Under the pieces are notes generated by a model. It was given only the letters and a program-made list of their open reading frames with translations. It searched no databases and was not told the DNA's origin. From Nocardioides sp. 503 (GTDB lineage Bacteria > Actinomycetota > Actinomycetes > Propionibacteriales > Nocardioidaceae): DNA of 64,000 nucleotides. How positions within the stretch are numbered: the stretch's first letter is position 1; each line of letters starts with the position of its first letter. Positions 63,243-64,000 of this stretch are shown here, piece by piece. Position numbers and translations under genes: made by a program. Location: the NCBI RefSeq assembly GCF_004522095.1, contig NZ_SPUI01000002.1:682001-746000 (forward strand), read 5' to 3'.

Positions 63243-63971
63243 TCAGTAGGGGTCGTACGGCGAGTCGTGGCCCACGAGCCGCGCAACGGGGCGCAGTCGG
63301 AGGCGCAGCAGCACCTTGATGGCGACGTTGCGAAGCCACCACGGGACCTCGCGCAGGATGCGCAGCCGGTCGGCGAGGCGCGGCGGCGAGGTGCGGAAGA
63401 GCGCCATCGAGCCCTCGCGACGCTCGTAGCGCAGCTCCCGGGAGAACAGGACGCGGGCCAGGATCCCGAGCGTCACGCCGATCGAGGAGTAGGCGTCGTG
63501 GACCAGCACCGGGGCGCCCGGCGGCAGGAACCGCGCCCAGAGCAGGTCGTCGCTGAAGGTCCAGAAGTCGTGCTTGCCGTCGATGTACAGGTACTGGAAG
63601 TGCTCGGTCCAGGCGGGACGGGCCTGCGTGGAGTAGTCCTCGACGTGACGGACCACGTGGGCGACCTCGGCCTCGTCGAGGTGGGCGAGGAACTTGGTCT
63701 TGGTCGGTGCGCCGCCGAACAGCCGGCCCTCGACGAAGGGGTCGATCGCGATGACCTCCCCGCCCGTGGCATCGGCCACCTTGCCCAGCACGACCGTCGA
63801 CCGGCCCTGGTGGCTGCCGATCTCGAGCAGGGCCGAGCCCGCGGACACCGCGAGGGCCTCGTCGTACAGCAGCCGTGCCTGGTCGCGGGTCAGCCAGCCG
63901 GGGATGCGGTCGGCGACCGACCAGACCCGCTCGAACCGCGCGTCGCTGTCCCCGCCCGGAAGGCGGCTCAC
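63243..63971 (-). CDS. Class I SAM-dependent methyltransferase (Methyltransf_24 type)
   Basis: 242 residues from GTG 63971. The SAM-binding loop is LLEIGSHQGRSTVVLG (about 48-63), followed by EVIAIDPF, YLYIDGKHDFWTFSDDL and VLVHDAYSSIGV. The C-terminal 50 residues are Arg- and Leu-rich, with possible membrane-surface helices (VPWWLRNVAIKVLLRLRL). Substrate unknown. On the same strand the ten codons from 64000 are open and end in a TGA overlapping this GTG, so another coupled gene probably ends at 63968. Confidence 0.85.
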   Translation of the reverse strand: MSRLPGGDSDARFERVWSVADRIPGWLTRDQARLLYDEALAVSAGSALLEIGSHQGRSTVVLGKVADATGGEVIAIDPFVEGRLFGGAPTKTKFLAHLDEAEVAHVVRHVEDYSTQARPAWTEHFQYLYIDGKHDFWTFSDDLLWARFLPPGAPVLVHDAYSSIGVTLGILARVLFSRELRYERREGSMALFRTSPPRLADRLRILREVPWWLRNVAIKVLLRLRLRPVARLVGHDSPYDPY

Positions 63972-64000
63972 CGGGCACCCCGACCCCGGGGCGCGGGCGC

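Overview
The window is a very high-G+C actinobacterial chromosome segment, most like Nocardioides and its relatives. This rests on protein similarity recalled from memory, the gene order, heavy use of GTG starts and 4-base ATGA/GTGA stop/start overlaps, and short palindromic intergenic repeats of a type I associate with that family. No stretch longer than about 220 bases lacks a gene, and most of the window is ordinary core genome.

Layout. (1) 1-11932 + strand: division and cell-wall cluster murD (partial)-ftsW-murG-murC-ftsQ-ftsZ-pgeF-yggS-sepF-yggT-divIVA, a strong terminator, then a TraR/DksA-type zinc-finger protein with a long Lys/Ala/Pro repeat, lspA and rluD. (2) 11922-19842 +: a GNAT acetyltransferase fused to a chorismate-mutase-like domain, an EamA transporter, dnaE and two membrane proteins. 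(3) 19850-21219 -: YbaK deacylase and a solo LON-substrate-binding-domain protein. (4) 21338-27253 +: his operon hisD-C-B-H-(112-aa membrane protein)-A-F plus a small hypothetical gene. (5) 27364-30938 +: a heterodimeric ABC exporter with one degenerate ATP site, then a palindromic and tandem repeat block. (6) 31136-37729 +: hisI and the trp region (hisI, Trp-associated membrane protein, HGxxPAAW, DUF2752, trpC-B-A, SCO1 lipoprotein, lgt). trpE is not where I would expect it. (7) 37888-45569 +: gltB-gltD, a strong terminator, and pyk. (8) 45572-46466 -: a small HTH/LAGLIDADG protein directly downstream of tRNA-Leu(CAA). (9) 46573-52701 +: a small ORF, the ANTAR response regulator pdtaR and the branched-chain amino acid transporter livK-H-M-G-F, with a 49-bp G/C homopolymer hairpin tract between livK and livH. 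(10) 52724-54610: DUF554, GNAT and a PaaI-type thioesterase. (11) 54671-61188 +: polA, translationally coupled to a small protein, a GMC oxidoreductase and two extended SDR epimerase/dehydrogenases. UbiA-type decaprenyl-phosphate phosphoribosyltransferase (-), a condensation-fold acyltransferase (+) and a SAM methyltransferase (-) follow.

Most genes make amino acids (His, Trp, Glu), build and divide the envelope, or replicate DNA. The most unusual points are the GNAT-chorismate mutase fusion, a recurring promoter layout in which a TANNNT-type -10 box lies exactly 6 nt before the start codon (leaderless transcripts for hisD, hisI, pyk, pdtaR, polA and probably two minus-strand genes), the G/C tract framed by 30-bp direct repeats in the liv operon, and the uncharacterised redox/prenyl-sugar/acyl/methyl gene group after polA.
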